Origin: Terriglobia bacterium
GTDB taxonomy: Bacteria; Acidobacteriota; Terriglobia; Bryobacterales; Bryobacteraceae
Assembly: GCA_020073305.1 (NCBI GenBank)
Contig: JAIQFK010000020.1
Coordinates: forward strand, 1 to 64,000
DNA length: 64,000 nt
Direction: 5' to 3'
The notes below the pieces were generated by a model. The model was not told the origin of the DNA. It worked only from the letters and a program-made list of their open reading frames with translations, and did not search any database. The position numbers and the translations under genes are program-made. Numbering within the stretch: position 1 is the first letter of the stretch; every line of letters starts with the position of its first letter. Below, in pieces: positions 53,201-60,156 of the stretch.

Positions 53201-53449
53201 ATCGTGCGCCAGCGGCCTGGCACTGCGAAAGGTTTTGTGTTTCTAAGCATGGAGGATGAGACCGGGGTCTCCAACGTGATCGTGACGCCGGACCTGTTCG
53301 AGCGCTCGCGCTTCGTACTGCTCAGCGCGCATTTTTTATTGATCGACGGCACGCTGCAGAACATGGATCACGCGGTTTCGGTGAAAGCGGCGCGAGTGGA
53401 AGCGCTATCGGCGCGCGTGACGGCGGATTTATCGCACGATTTTCATTAG
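50204..53449 (+). CDS. dnaE2: DnaE2/ImuC, error-prone DNA polymerase III alpha subunit
   Basis: 1081 residues. ATG 50204 (MTEAYIELHARSAFSFLQGA) is used; the longer upstream frame only runs through imuB. PHP domain (LHARSAFSFLQGASLPEDL; HIGAEIT), then the polymerase core: GRGSAANSAVCYSLGITAVD, FERFLSEERGEWPDIDIDLP with catalytic-type Asp residues, YRGRSAAREVGKSLGFEVE, LGQHSGGMVICQGQLDS, KVDLLGLGMMAVIKDSINLI, and a C-terminal OB-fold (GSTVRVAGWVIVRQRPGTAK). DnaE2 does mutagenic synthesis with ImuA/B. Two in-frame low-complexity insertions lie at residues about 127-161 and 820-846. Start overlaps imuB by eight bases. Confidence 0.95.
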   Translation: MTEAYIELHARSAFSFLQGASLPEDLAQTAANLGYPALALLDRNGVYGAPRFHLAAKKSGISAHIGAEITCTDGFQYPLLVENRTGYQNLCRLVTRMKLRAKKGEGAVSREELAEFGKGLICLAPCSDGEMGRRGDGETMTDAGTRGRPLSGPQADGDAAKNLQRLIDIFGRPNVFAEIQRHLSREEEACNQAQIAAARRMQVPLVATNGVRHATPAQREALDVLTCVRNHVPLAAAGRLLALNNERHLKSAAEMSRLFADLPEAIANTHEISARLDFSLADLGYEFPRYPVPQGETMMSFLRQRTDEGARRRYIPYYEKAQRQIERELAMIEKLKLPGYFLIVWDLVEFCRKNGILAQGRGSAANSAVCYSLGITAVDPVSMELLFERFLSEERGEWPDIDIDLPSGDERERVIQYVYERYGKLGAAMTANVITYRGRSAAREVGKSLGFEVETLDRLSSLVHTWEWKDPKDTPDRQFRDAGLDLTNPRIRKFFELYLAVQDLPRHLGQHSGGMVICQGQLDSVVPLEPATMPGRVVVQWDKEDCADLGIIKVDLLGLGMMAVIKDSINLIREHYGEEVDLAHLPPGDPDVYRALQHADTVGMFQVESRAQMSCLPRLSPKNFYDIVVEVAIIRPGPIVGEMVNPYLERRLGRQPVDYLDPSLEPVLKRTLGIPLFQEQLLRMAMIVAGFTGGEAEELRRAMGFKRSEKRMRDIEVNLRAGMDRNGIAKEAQERIIRAITSFALYGFPESHAASFALLAYASAYLKCHYLAAFMAAMLNNQPMGFYAPAILLNDARRHGLRVLPIDVVSSEWLCTIEPMGRRGDRVTGRVSAAVSPPLPLSPSPHQALRLGLMCVKGLRAGAGQAIVRERERGPFRDIGDLARRVPELRKDEMNKLAEVGALNSLEAAHRRDALWQAGHAVQPAGPLIETQPEPERASPLAQMNIEERLNADFAGTGFTIGKHPMAYRREELNALGVTPARQLARMRHGSTVRVAGWVIVRQRPGTAKGFVFLSMEDETGVSNVIVTPDLFERSRFVLLSAHFLLIDGTLQNMDHAVSVKAARVEALSARVTADLSHDFH
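50588..50644 (+). repeat. G-rich octamer tandem repeat inside dnaE2
   Basis: GGGGAGAT (50588-50595) and three GGGGAGAC units (50596-50619) in tandem, then two GCGGGGAC units (50629-50644). Four runs of GGGG at 8-base spacing could form a G-quadruplex. The array translates as GEMGRRGDGETMTDAGTRGR and keeps the dnaE2 frame. Confidence 0.85.
52663..52739 (+). repeat. G-rich/C-rich inverted repeat inside dnaE2
   Basis: Four G-runs (52663-52666, 52671-52674, 52680-52682, 52687-52690) in a GGGGAGAC-type context, then about 18 bases, then a (CTCTCCCC)-type C-rich array to 52739. The two halves can pair as a hairpin. It encodes GRRGDRVTGRVSAAVSPPLP in the middle of dnaE2 without breaking the frame and uses the same octamer as the array at 50588. 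Confidence 0.85.
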
Positions 53450-53476
53450 CCAGGCAAACCAAAGAAAATATTGCAG

Positions 53477-53521
53477 TTACAAAAATTACATTTCCTTTTA
53501 TATAATATAGAATATATTCTA
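53477..53521 (+). promoter_or_regulatory. Promoter and operator of the VapBC module
   Basis: TTACAA (53477-53482) and TATAAT (53501-53506) with 18-base spacing form the promoter. The 14-bp perfect palindrome TAGAATATATTCTA (53508-53521) lies at the transcription start, 13 bases before the antitoxin ATG, as expected for an autoregulatory VapB site. Confidence 0.7.
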
Positions 53522-53534
53522 GATAGGTTGAAAT

Positions 53535-53789
53535 ATGGCTCTCAGTATCAAACATCCCGAGGCCGACCGGCTGGCTCGAGAACTGGCCGCGAAGACCGGC
53601 GAGAGTCTCACCGAAGCCGTGGTGAACGCATTACGCGAGCGGCTGGCACGGCAGTCCGGGCGCAAAAGCGTGTTGCGTCTCCGGGACGAGCTGCGAGCCA
53701 TCCGGGAGCGTTGCAAGAAGTTACCCGTGCTGGATCACCGCACATCGGACCAGATCCTTGGCTACGATGACCGTGGGCTGCCGCATTAA
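53535..53789 (+). CDS. VapB-type antitoxin (PSK-like)
   Basis: 84 residues: [40 protein letters not shown], then a charged helix and [20 protein letters not shown], the usual end of Rv0623/PSK-type antitoxins that embraces the VapC partner. Its last base is shared with the toxin start (TAATG). Confidence 0.9.
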   Translation: MALSIKHPEADRLARELAAKTGESLTEAVVNALRERLARQSGRKSVLRLRDELRAIRERCKKLPVLDHRTSDQILGYDDRGLPH

Positions 53790-54190
53790 TGGTAATTGAT
53801 ACGTCCGCTGTACTGGCCATATTTCTTGATGAGCCGGACGCGCCGCTATTTGAACTCGCTATAGAATCTGATTCCACCCGGCTGATCTCCGCTGCTTCAG
53901 TCCTGGAAGCCGCCATTGTGCTGGGCACACGATTTGGCGACACGGGTGAGCGAGAGCTGGATCTTTTCCTGCACAAGGCCAAAGTACAGACCGTGGCGGT
54001 GACCGAGGAGCAGGTGGAAGTCGGGCGCCTCGCATACCGCACGTACGGCCGGGGTCGTCATCCAGCCGGGTTAAACTTCGGCGACTGCTTCTCTTACGCA
54101 CTTTCAAAATCGGTCGGCCAACCGCTGCTGTTCAAAGGGGCGGATTTTGCGCAAACCGATGTCGAGCCCGTAGCACTGCCGCCAGGTTGA
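53789..54190 (+). CDS. VapC-family PIN-domain toxin
   Basis: 133 residues. PIN motifs [18 protein letters not shown] (catalytic Asp4), LISAASVLEAAIVLGTR with the conserved Glu, and HPAGLNFGDCFSYALSKSVG with Asp, ending LFKGADFAQTDVEPV. This is the Rv0624-type VapC often paired with PSK-like antitoxins. RNA cleavage activity is inferred from the family. Confidence 0.92.
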   Translation: MVIDTSAVLAIFLDEPDAPLFELAIESDSTRLISAASVLEAAIVLGTRFGDTGERELDLFLHKAKVQTVAVTEEQVEVGRLAYRTYGRGRHPAGLNFGDCFSYALSKSVGQPLLFKGADFAQTDVEPVALPPG

Positions 54191-54269
54191 GTTTCCGTTA
54201 CCGTCTCGCAATCGCCGTTCCCGCGCCTGTAGCGCGCGATTTTCATTAGCCGCTACACTGAAGCAAGGC

Positions 54270-54360
54270 ATGCGCTACAAAGTCGCACTAAGCGCTCGCG
54301 AATATCCAGGCAGCGATCCGCGAGTATCTTGAAGCTGCGGTGGAACTGAACCGCCGCTAA
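54270..54360 (+). pseudogene. Relic of a HicB-type antitoxin
   Basis: ATG 54270 gives MRYKVALSAREYPG, the start of HicB-like proteins; a second frame gives ANIQAAIREYLEAAVELNRR up to TAA 54360, the normal HicB ending. The middle is gone and the two halves are out of frame, joined near AGCGCTCGCG. No HicA toxin gene is adjacent. Confidence 0.65.
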
Positions 54361-54465
54361 AACCGGCCAAAGGCCGATTCGACCCGATGGTGCGCAGCGT
54401 TGAGCTGGCGGCAGGAAAGCACCCGATCCCGAAGATTCACCAGTCAAGAAAGTGAGTGACACCGT

Positions 54466-54749
54466 ATGCTGTTCATGGTCAGCGAGCGGTTTCGCGATAA
54501 CGACATGCTGCCCATCTACAAACGCGTGCGTGACGAAGGCCGCTTCCGGAGGGCTTGAAGTATGTGGACAGCTGGGTTGAGCCAAACTTCGCGCGCTGCT
54601 TTCAGTTGATGGAATGCGACGATCCGCGGCTGTTGCAGCGATGGGTACTAAGCTGGCGCGGATCGGGGGTAACTTTCGAGATTGTTCCTGTGGTGAGCAG
54701 CGCGGCAACCCGCGAAGTTGTGGCGCCGTACCTCGACAAATTACCGTGA
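54466..54749 (+). pseudogene. DUF3303-like gene broken by a frameshift
   Basis: Frame one from ATG 54466 gives MLFMVSERFRDNDMLPIYKR, then VRDEGRFRRA and a stop. Frame two continues with EGLKYVDSWVEPNFARCFQL and MECDDPRLLQRWVLSW to 54749. Together they match a small DUF3303-type protein (about 95 residues). One missing base in CGCTTCCGGAGG (near 54545) explains the break. Either a pseudogene or a sequencing slip. Confidence 0.7.
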
Positions 54750-54767
54750 TAGCCTGCAAGGTTACAC

Positions 54768-54959
54768 GTGCCCCCGCCAAAACTCCGCTCCCGATGGTTC
54801 GCCTGGTGGTACTTCACCATCGCCCTGGGCTTCGTGCTGCTCGCCATCAACCGGGCTCTGGTTGGAGAGAAAGTATGGCTGATCGCTCTCCGGTTTGTGA
54901 TCGCGGCCGGATTCGCGGCGCTCGGGTACGTCGAACTCCGATCCGGCAAGCGAAGTTAG
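54768..54959 (+). CDS. Small two-helix membrane protein
   Basis: 63 residues from GTG 54768: RWFAWWYFTIALGFVLLAIN and VWLIALRFVIAAGFAALGYV are two transmembrane helices, with a basic N-terminus and RSGKRS at the end. High third-position GC supports coding. No family recognised. It follows two decayed genes and is followed by a REP-like pair. Confidence 0.6.
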   Translation: MPPPKLRSRWFAWWYFTIALGFVLLAINRALVGEKVWLIALRFVIAAGFAALGYVELRSGKRS

Positions 54960-54972
54960 GTGGCGTCTCGCA

Positions 54973-55040
54973 CACCGCTCCTTTTGGTTACGGCTCGGTT
55001 ACCCGACGGATTTTGCTGAGCCGCGACCGAAGGAAGCGGT
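54973..55040. repeat. REP-like inverted pair between genes
   Basis: The minus-strand copy reads GAGCCGTAACC then AAAAGGAGCGGTG (54973-54996); the plus-strand copy reads GAGCCGCGACC then GAAGGAAGCGGT (55018-55040). 21 bases lie between. It has the same unit and orientation as the pair in imuB. Confidence 0.8.
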
Positions 55041-55070
55041 ACTAAGTTTCTGGCTGCGATACGCCACTAA

Positions 55071-56195
55071 TCAGGTCTTCCGGTCCTGCGCTCGCCCCTT
55101 CCATTCGCCGCCGCGGCCGGCCCAATACTCGATGGCGGAATAAATGGTCGCGCCGGTGTAGAACAAAGCAACCAGAGGAAGCAGCGGCGCCCACAGCATG
55201 GAAACGCCGTAAAATCGCAGTGCGGGCGCATAACCGACTAGCATGAGGATCCACGCGTAAACTCCCAGGCCCGCCGGAACCAGCCTCCCCGAGAACAACA
55301 GCAGCGGCGGGAGCATGTAGGTGACGAACATTCCCGCGACCGTGCCCGCAAGCAGCGCCGTCGAATGCCTGAGCTGCCAGAATGCCGTCCGCGAAATCAT
55401 GCGGCCAATCGCGCCGAACGTTTCGTAGCTGCGAATGCTTCGCGTTTTCGACGTCAGCCCCAGCCAGAGTTTCCCGCCGTTTTTTTTGACCGCTTTCGCC
55501 AGCGCGCAATCGTCGATCAACTCGCCGCGAATTGACGCGATACCGCCCATGCGCGCAAGCGCGGGCCAGCGCATCAGGATGCAGCCGCCCGCGGCGCCGG
55601 CGGTCGCGCGCTTGGGGTCTTCGGTCCATCTGGGCGGATAGAGCATGAAAAAGAAAAATACGAACGCGGGAATCAGCGCTTTCTCGGCCAGGGTTTCGCA
55701 CTGCAGCTTGACCATGGAGGAAATCAGATCGTAGCCGCCGGCTTCGGCCCGCCCCACCAATTGCGAAATGCTCTCCGGCGCGTGGACGATATCCGCGTCG
55801 CTGAAAAGCACGTAATCCGGCTGGAATGACTCGGCCTCGGCGACGCCCTCAGCCAGCGCCCAGAGCTTGCCGGTCCAGCCCTCGGCGAGCGGCCGCGCCT
55901 GGATCACCGTCACTAATTCCGGGCCCGCGGCCTCGCGCGCCACTTCTGCCGTGCGATCCTCGCTGTGATCGTCCACCACGTAGATGTGCCAGGCGCCGGA
56001 ATAGTCCTGCTCCACGAGCGAAGCCAGCGCGCGCCGGATGGTTTTGGCTTCATTCCTCGCGGGAACGATGACCGCGACCCGGCGCGGCGCCGGCCGATCC
56101 GCCACTTCCGCCTCTCGCAGCAGCCAGAACTTGCCGCGGCCGAGCAGCAGGTAAATCCAGATCGCTACCGCGCATATGCTGGCGAGGAAGGCCAT
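55071..56195 (-). CDS. hpnB: Glycosyltransferase family 2, hopanoid-associated HpnB type
   Basis: 374 residues. An N-terminal TM helix (FLASICAVAIWIYLLLGRG), GT2 domain with VAVIVPARNEAKTIRRALAS, IYVVDDHSEDRTAEVA, YVLFSDADIVHAPESIS (DXD-type Asp), ASIRGELIDDCALAKAVKKN, then two or three C-terminal TM helices (MFVTYMLPPLLLFSGRLVP; GVYAWILMLVGYAPAL). This matches HpnB, a membrane glycosyltransferase linked to hopanoid side-chain modification. No other hopanoid genes are in the window. ATG shares one base with the stop of the upstream MBL gene (TAATG), so the two are coupled. Confidence 0.87.
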   Translation of the reverse strand: MAFLASICAVAIWIYLLLGRGKFWLLREAEVADRPAPRRVAVIVPARNEAKTIRRALASLVEQDYSGAWHIYVVDDHSEDRTAEVAREAAGPELVTVIQARPLAEGWTGKLWALAEGVAEAESFQPDYVLFSDADIVHAPESISQLVGRAEAGGYDLISSMVKLQCETLAEKALIPAFVFFFFMLYPPRWTEDPKRATAGAAGGCILMRWPALARMGGIASIRGELIDDCALAKAVKKNGGKLWLGLTSKTRSIRSYETFGAIGRMISRTAFWQLRHSTALLAGTVAGMFVTYMLPPLLLFSGRLVPAGLGVYAWILMLVGYAPALRFYGVSMLWAPLLPLVALFYTGATIYSAIEYWAGRGGEWKGRAQDRKT

Positions 56196-57214
56196 TACTT
56201 CGCGTACGTCTTCTCAAACTTGTTGCGGCTGTTGTAGACCGTGATCGAGCCGCTGGCGTCGGCTGAAACGCGCAGCCAATTGCCTTCGTCGCCCTGCTCG
56301 TAGATGTTGGCAATCATGGCTTCGGGCACATTGTGGTCTTTCCCGCCTTCCATGGCATAGTGCACTTGCCAGATGTCCTTGAGCCCGGGCGAATCGTGGA
56401 CCGTCTGCCAGGCTTCGGGCGATCCGCCTTTGCGCGCGCCGTTGTTCATGATAGCCACTCGCGGATTGAGAGCCCGCACCATTGCCGGCGAATTCGATTG
56501 GTCCAGGCCGTGGTGCGTAGTCAGATACAGATCCACTGTTCCGATCTTGTTATTCGGGCAGACCAGCTCGTTTTCCTTGTTCCACGTCAGGTCGCCCAGG
56601 TCGATCATACGGAACTCGCCGTACTGGATCAGGATGCCGAGCGATCGCCCGTTTTCCGACGGATCGGTCTCCTTGGGCTTGACATCGGCGCACGCGGGAT
56701 TTTTCTGGCCCGCACCAGGGAGCGCGGCCGGGATGGCGTCCCCATTTGACGCCAGCACGGTCACATCGAGATCTTTCACCGGAATCTTGTCGCCGGGCTT
56801 GACCTCGAGGTGCTTTCCGCCGCTGGCATCGCGCGTCCTCACATACGCCTTAAACAGGCGGTCTTCATTCGAGCCGTGTTCTACGGTTTCGCCATGATCG
56901 ACAAAGTTGCGCACCGGCAGCTTGGCCGCAAGTTGTGGGACGCCGCCCACGTGGTCATCGTGATAGTGCGTCACCACCAGGTAGTCGATCTGCTTCACCC
57001 CGGCGTGTTTGGCCGCCGCTGCAATGCGGTTGGCGTCCCGCGAATTCATTCCCGGCCAGCCGGTATCCACCAGCAAAGACTGCTTGGAGGGCGCCACAAT
57101 CAGGGTCGCCTGGCCGCCCTCGACGTCTACAAAGTAGATTTCCAGGGTCTTGGCCGCGGGCAAGGCCTGCGCGGCGCACAGCAGAAAGAACGGTAAGATA
57201 GGACGAATTCGCAT
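56195..57214 (-). CDS. Secreted metallo-beta-lactamase-fold hydrolase (ComEC-like domain)
   Basis: About 339 residues. ATG 57214 (MRIRPILPFFLLCAAQALPA) gives a signal peptide. MBL motifs: LEIYFVDVEGGQATLIVAPS (ComEC-like entry), LLVDTGWPGMNSRDANRI, VTHYHDDHVGGVPQLAAKLP (zinc site HxHxDH), FVDHGETVEHGS, FRMIDLGDLTWNKENELVC and LTTHHGLDQSNSPAMV. It probably hydrolyses an ester, phosphodiester or nucleic acid outside the cytoplasm; substrate unknown. Confidence 0.9.
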   Translation of the reverse strand: MRIRPILPFFLLCAAQALPAAKTLEIYFVDVEGGQATLIVAPSKQSLLVDTGWPGMNSRDANRIAAAAKHAGVKQIDYLVVTHYHDDHVGGVPQLAAKLPVRNFVDHGETVEHGSNEDRLFKAYVRTRDASGGKHLEVKPGDKIPVKDLDVTVLASNGDAIPAALPGAGQKNPACADVKPKETDPSENGRSLGILIQYGEFRMIDLGDLTWNKENELVCPNNKIGTVDLYLTTHHGLDQSNSPAMVRALNPRVAIMNNGARKGGSPEAWQTVHDSPGLKDIWQVHYAMEGGKDHNVPEAMIANIYEQGDEGNWLRVSADASGSITVYNSRNKFEKTYAK

Positions 57215-57302
57215 GGTCGAAATCGTATCATAGGGACGTTGCCCAGGCGGAGCGGGCATTGCCGGAACATCTGGCGCTGGCGTAACGTATTGATAATTAG
57301 AA

Positions 57303-57758
57303 ATGCCTTATTGCAGCAGTTGCGGGAACGTGGTCAACCAGACGGACCAATACTGCGCCAAGTGCGGCGGCCGCCAGCCGGGTGCGGCGGCGCCGTCTCA
57401 GCCCATTGATCCGCTAGCGGGGATTACGCCGCGCACCGCCTCCATCCTTTGTTACATCCCGGGAGTTGGCTGGATCGCCTCGGTCATCGTTCTGGCCGCT
57501 GACAAGTTCCGCAACAATAAGACCGTCCGCTTCCACGCGTTTCAGGGTTTATATCTGTTCGTGGCCTGGCTGATTGTGGAGTGGGTGCTCAGCCCGATTT
57601 TCCGCGAAATCCACGAGCCATTTTTCCGCATCGACAAAGCTCTCCACCTTCTGATTCTGTTCGTCTGGGTTTTCATGATCATCAAGACCAGCCACGAGGA
57701 GCGGTACTCGCTGCCGATCATCGGCCAACTGGCGGAGCGCTCAGCGGCCGAACACTAG
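57303..57758 (+). CDS. Zinc-ribbon membrane protein (DUF4870-like)
   Basis: 151 residues. An N-terminal zinc ribbon MPYCSSCGNVVNQTDQYCAK with CxxC pairs (C4/C7, C18/C21), then three or four hydrophobic segments typical of the DUF4870-like small membrane family (ASILCYIPGVGWIASVIVLA; VRFHAFQGLYLFVAWLIVEW; LHLLILFVWVFMIIKTSH). Function unknown. No clear ribosome site; GATAAT at 57292-57297, five bases before the ATG, would make this a leaderless message. The end overlaps the convergent coiled-coil gene by four bases. Confidence 0.82.
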   Translation: MPYCSSCGNVVNQTDQYCAKCGGRQPGAAAPSQPIDPLAGITPRTASILCYIPGVGWIASVIVLAADKFRNNKTVRFHAFQGLYLFVAWLIVEWVLSPIFREIHEPFFRIDKALHLLILFVWVFMIIKTSHEERYSLPIIGQLAERSAAEH

Positions 57759-58294
57759 GCGGCGGCGCTTTCCCCGTGAGAGCGGAGCAAGTCGATGGAG
57801 TCAAGAACCTTTCCCATCAGTTCGTCGCTCTGCGCCACCGTGGTCTGCAGCACTTCGATGGAGCGCACCTGCTCGAAGAGTTTGCTGTCCAGTCCCGACA
57901 TCGTGCTCGAGAGCATCTCTTCCATGGTGCTGACCACCTGCGCCAGTGTCGGCACTTCCCGGAGCTTGGCATCGTGATCGGTGAGGCGGTTCTCTGCCTC
58001 GGCCAGGCGATTATCGTATCGCGTGGTCAAAACCGCCACCGTCGATTCCAGAGACGCAATCGCAGTCAACATCTGGGCGGAACTGCTGCTGCTGTTCTCT
58101 TCCGCGGCAGCGTGACGATTTTCAAGAGACTCGAGCGTCGCGACTCTGGCTCCGAGATCCTCAAGTGACTCCTTGAGGGGGCCGGCATCGTCAGAGGCGT
58201 TGCCGGTCGAGATGGCTTTCCAGACCGCTGCTCCCATCGAGATCCCCGTCAGAATCAAGGCGGAGCGCTGGACAAAATTCTTGAGTCTCGGCAT
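57755..58294 (-). CDS. Coiled-coil protein with N-terminal membrane anchor
   Basis: About 179 residues from ATG 58294 (MPRLKNFVQRSALILTGISM). One hydrophobic segment near residues 12-24, then heptad-rich helix from ESLEDLGARVATLESLENRH through EAENRLTDHDAKLREVPTLA to the end. The C-terminus EVLQTTVAQSDELMGK is similar to a helical bundle. No family recognised; it could be an envelope-tethered scaffold. TATACT (58308-58303 on the minus strand) sits nine bases before the ATG, so the message may be (nearly) leaderless. Confidence 0.72.
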   Translation of the reverse strand: MPRLKNFVQRSALILTGISMGAAVWKAISTGNASDDAGPLKESLEDLGARVATLESLENRHAAAEENSSSSSAQMLTAIASLESTVAVLTTRYDNRLAEAENRLTDHDAKLREVPTLAQVVSTMEEMLSSTMSGLDSKLFEQVRSIEVLQTTVAQSDELMGKVLDSIDLLRSHGESAAA

Positions 58295-58503
58295 ACAGAG
58301 GAAGTATACTACAGAAAATTCTGAGAGGCCGCTAAGGAATATACGCGCCTGCAAAGACCTTCTCCTAGCGTCTAAACACCACGACGGGGGGGACAACGTT
58401 CGGTAACCCATTCCGTATATCTATGACCGAATAGATTTTGGTGTGCTAAAATTAATACTTTAGTGGCATGATCAAGTCGCCATCCAAAAGAACGAGGCGC
58501 CAG

Positions 58504-58755
58504 ATGCCAGCCCGTGCTGCGTCCAGGAAAGTGATCGTGGAATTCCCCCATGCCCTGTACGAGGAGACCCAGCGAGCCGTGGCCGAGCTTTCCGTGACGC
58601 GGAGTGTGTTCATTCGCGATGCGGTCCATCAATACCTGCGCCGCCTCCAACAGCAAAAGCTTGCGCACGAACTTGCTGAGGGCTATCGCGCGAATGCCGA
58701 GCTGCACCAGAGGATTTCAGATGAGTTTAAGTACTTAGACGCCGAGAATGTCTAG
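58504..58755 (+). CDS. MazE-like/ribbon-helix-helix antitoxin
   Basis: About 83 residues from ATG 58504, which has GAGG six bases upstream. An earlier in-frame ATG at 58468 adds a basic segment and has no ribosome site. The sequence has a ribbon-helix-helix start (RKVIVEFPHALYEETQRAVA, ELSVTRSVFIRDAVHQYLRR) and a charged tail (YRANAELHQRISDEFKYLDA). It abuts the toxin start (TAGATG). A candidate promoter (ATGACC 58423-58428, TAAAAT 58447-58452) with an inverted repeat (58446-58463) lies upstream. Confidence 0.85.
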   Translation: MPARAASRKVIVEFPHALYEETQRAVAELSVTRSVFIRDAVHQYLRRLQQQKLAHELAEGYRANAELHQRISDEFKYLDAENV

Positions 58756-59106
58756 ATGCCCGGCAAGTGCGTACGTGGCAGTGTCATTGAAGTCAATCTC
58801 GATCCCAGCTTGGGACATGAACAAGCCAAAACAAGACCCTGCGTTGTCATCCAGAATGATATCGGTAACAAATACTCCCCCACAACAATCGTGGCTGTGA
58901 TTACCGGCGCCGAGAACATCAAGAAAGCATTCCCGGTAAACGTTCCCATCCCGGACGGCGAGGGTGGTCTGACAAAGGAAAGCGTAGTCCTCTGCGGCCA
59001 AATTCGCACCGTAGACGAGGTTCGTCTTGGCAAGATCTACGGGCAACTGAGTCCTTCTACAATGAAGAAGATCGATGCTGCGCTACGCATCAGCCTCCAC
59101 CTCTGA
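58756..59106 (+). CDS. mazF: MazF/PemK-type endoribonuclease toxin
   Basis: 116 residues. PemK/MazF fold: RGSVIEVNLDPSLGHEQAKT, RPCVVIQNDIGNKYSPTTIV, AVITGAENIKKAFPVNVPIP, VVLCGQIRTVDEVRLGKIYG, ending in KKIDAALRISLHL. These toxins cut single-stranded mRNA at short sequences. The downstream gene is argC, 45 bases away, on the same strand but probably with its own promoter. Confidence 0.92.
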   Translation: MPGKCVRGSVIEVNLDPSLGHEQAKTRPCVVIQNDIGNKYSPTTIVAVITGAENIKKAFPVNVPIPDGEGGLTKESVVLCGQIRTVDEVRLGKIYGQLSPSTMKKIDAALRISLHL

Positions 59107-59126
59107 TCCCGGAGTCGTGGTATATT

Positions 59127-59144
59127 TATTCATTGAAGTGAATA
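59127..59144 (+). promoter_or_regulatory. Candidate arginine-repressor (ARG-box-like) site
   Basis: TATTCA (59127-59132), six bases, TGAATA (59139-59144): the AT-rich inverted repeat has the look of an ARG box (TGAAT-type half sites). It overlaps the presumed promoter and ends seven bases before the argC ATG. No Shine-Dalgarno sequence is seen before that ATG. The factor is not encoded in the window. Confidence 0.5.
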
Positions 59145-59151
59145 TTTAATC

Positions 59152-60156
59152 ATGAGGCGTGTCGGTATTGTCGGGTATCGAGGCTACAGCGGGGCGGAGC
59201 TGGTTTCCATCCTGCGGGGGCACCGGCATGTCGAGGCGCTGTTGATGGAGCATCGCAGCGACGCGGGGCATGACAGCGGGCTGCTTCATGCGAAAGGGCC
59301 ACGGCAGGTTCCAGCGACGGCTGAGGCGGTGCGGGCGGAGAAGATCGACATTGTGTTTCTCGGCACGCCGGCGGAAGTTTCCATGGAGCTTGCGCCGGCG
59401 ATGTTGGATGCGGGCGCGCGCGTCATCGATTTGAGCGGTGCGTTCCGCCTGCGCACGGCGGAGAATTACGCTCGCTGGTATCGCCAGGAGCACACGGAGG
59501 TCGAATGGCTGAAGGAGGCCGTGTACGGCCTGCCGGAGTTTTGCCGGGAACGGATTCCCGGCGCGCGGCTGGTCGCGAATCCCGGGTGTTATCCGACGGC
59601 GGCCAATCTGGCGATCCGGCCGCTGGTGGAAGCTGGCGCCATCGATCGCACGATGGGCATCGTCTGCGACGCGAAATCCGGGGTGAGCGGCGCAGGCCGG
59701 AAACCGTCGCTCCATACCAGCTTTTGCGAAGTGACGGAAAACTTCTCGGCGTATTCGCTCCTCAACCATCGCCACGTGCCGGAAGTGCTGATGGTTTCGG
59801 GTCTGGAGGAGCGCGAATTCAGTTTTACCGCGCAGCTTCTGCCGCTCGACCGCGGGATTCTCGAGACGATTTACTTCCGCGCAGCTAACGGCACGAGCGC
59901 GGAGGAACTCCTCGCGATTTACGAAAAGCGTTACCGGGGTGAGCCCTTCATCCGACTTTACAAACCGGGCCGCGTTCCCGATCTCCGCGCGGTGGCGCGC
60001 ACCAATTTCTGCGACATCGGCGTGACCCTGGATCGCGCGACGGGCCGCGCGGTGGTGGTCAGCGCCATCGACAATCTCACCAAGGGCGCGGCGGGCCAGG
60101 CGGCGCAGAACATGAACCTGATGCTCGGTTTTGCCGAGACCGAGGGGCTCTTGTGA
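59152..60156 (+). CDS. argC: N-acetyl-gamma-glutamyl-phosphate reductase
   Basis: 334 residues, normal length. It reduces N-acetylglutamyl phosphate to the semialdehyde with NADPH in arginine synthesis. The Rossmann start MRRVGIVGYRGYSGAELVSI (GxxGxxG), VFLGTPAEVSMELAPAMLDA and VIDLSGAFRL precede the catalytic Cys146 in LVANPGCYPTAANLAI. KSGVSGAGRKPSLHT and HRHVPEVLMVSGLEE follow. Its stop overlaps the argB GTG by four bases, so argC-argB are coupled. Confidence 0.95.
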   Translation: MRRVGIVGYRGYSGAELVSILRGHRHVEALLMEHRSDAGHDSGLLHAKGPRQVPATAEAVRAEKIDIVFLGTPAEVSMELAPAMLDAGARVIDLSGAFRLRTAENYARWYRQEHTEVEWLKEAVYGLPEFCRERIPGARLVANPGCYPTAANLAIRPLVEAGAIDRTMGIVCDAKSGVSGAGRKPSLHTSFCEVTENFSAYSLLNHRHVPEVLMVSGLEEREFSFTAQLLPLDRGILETIYFRAANGTSAEELLAIYEKRYRGEPFIRLYKPGRVPDLRAVARTNFCDIGVTLDRATGRAVVVSAIDNLTKGAAGQAAQNMNLMLGFAETEGLL

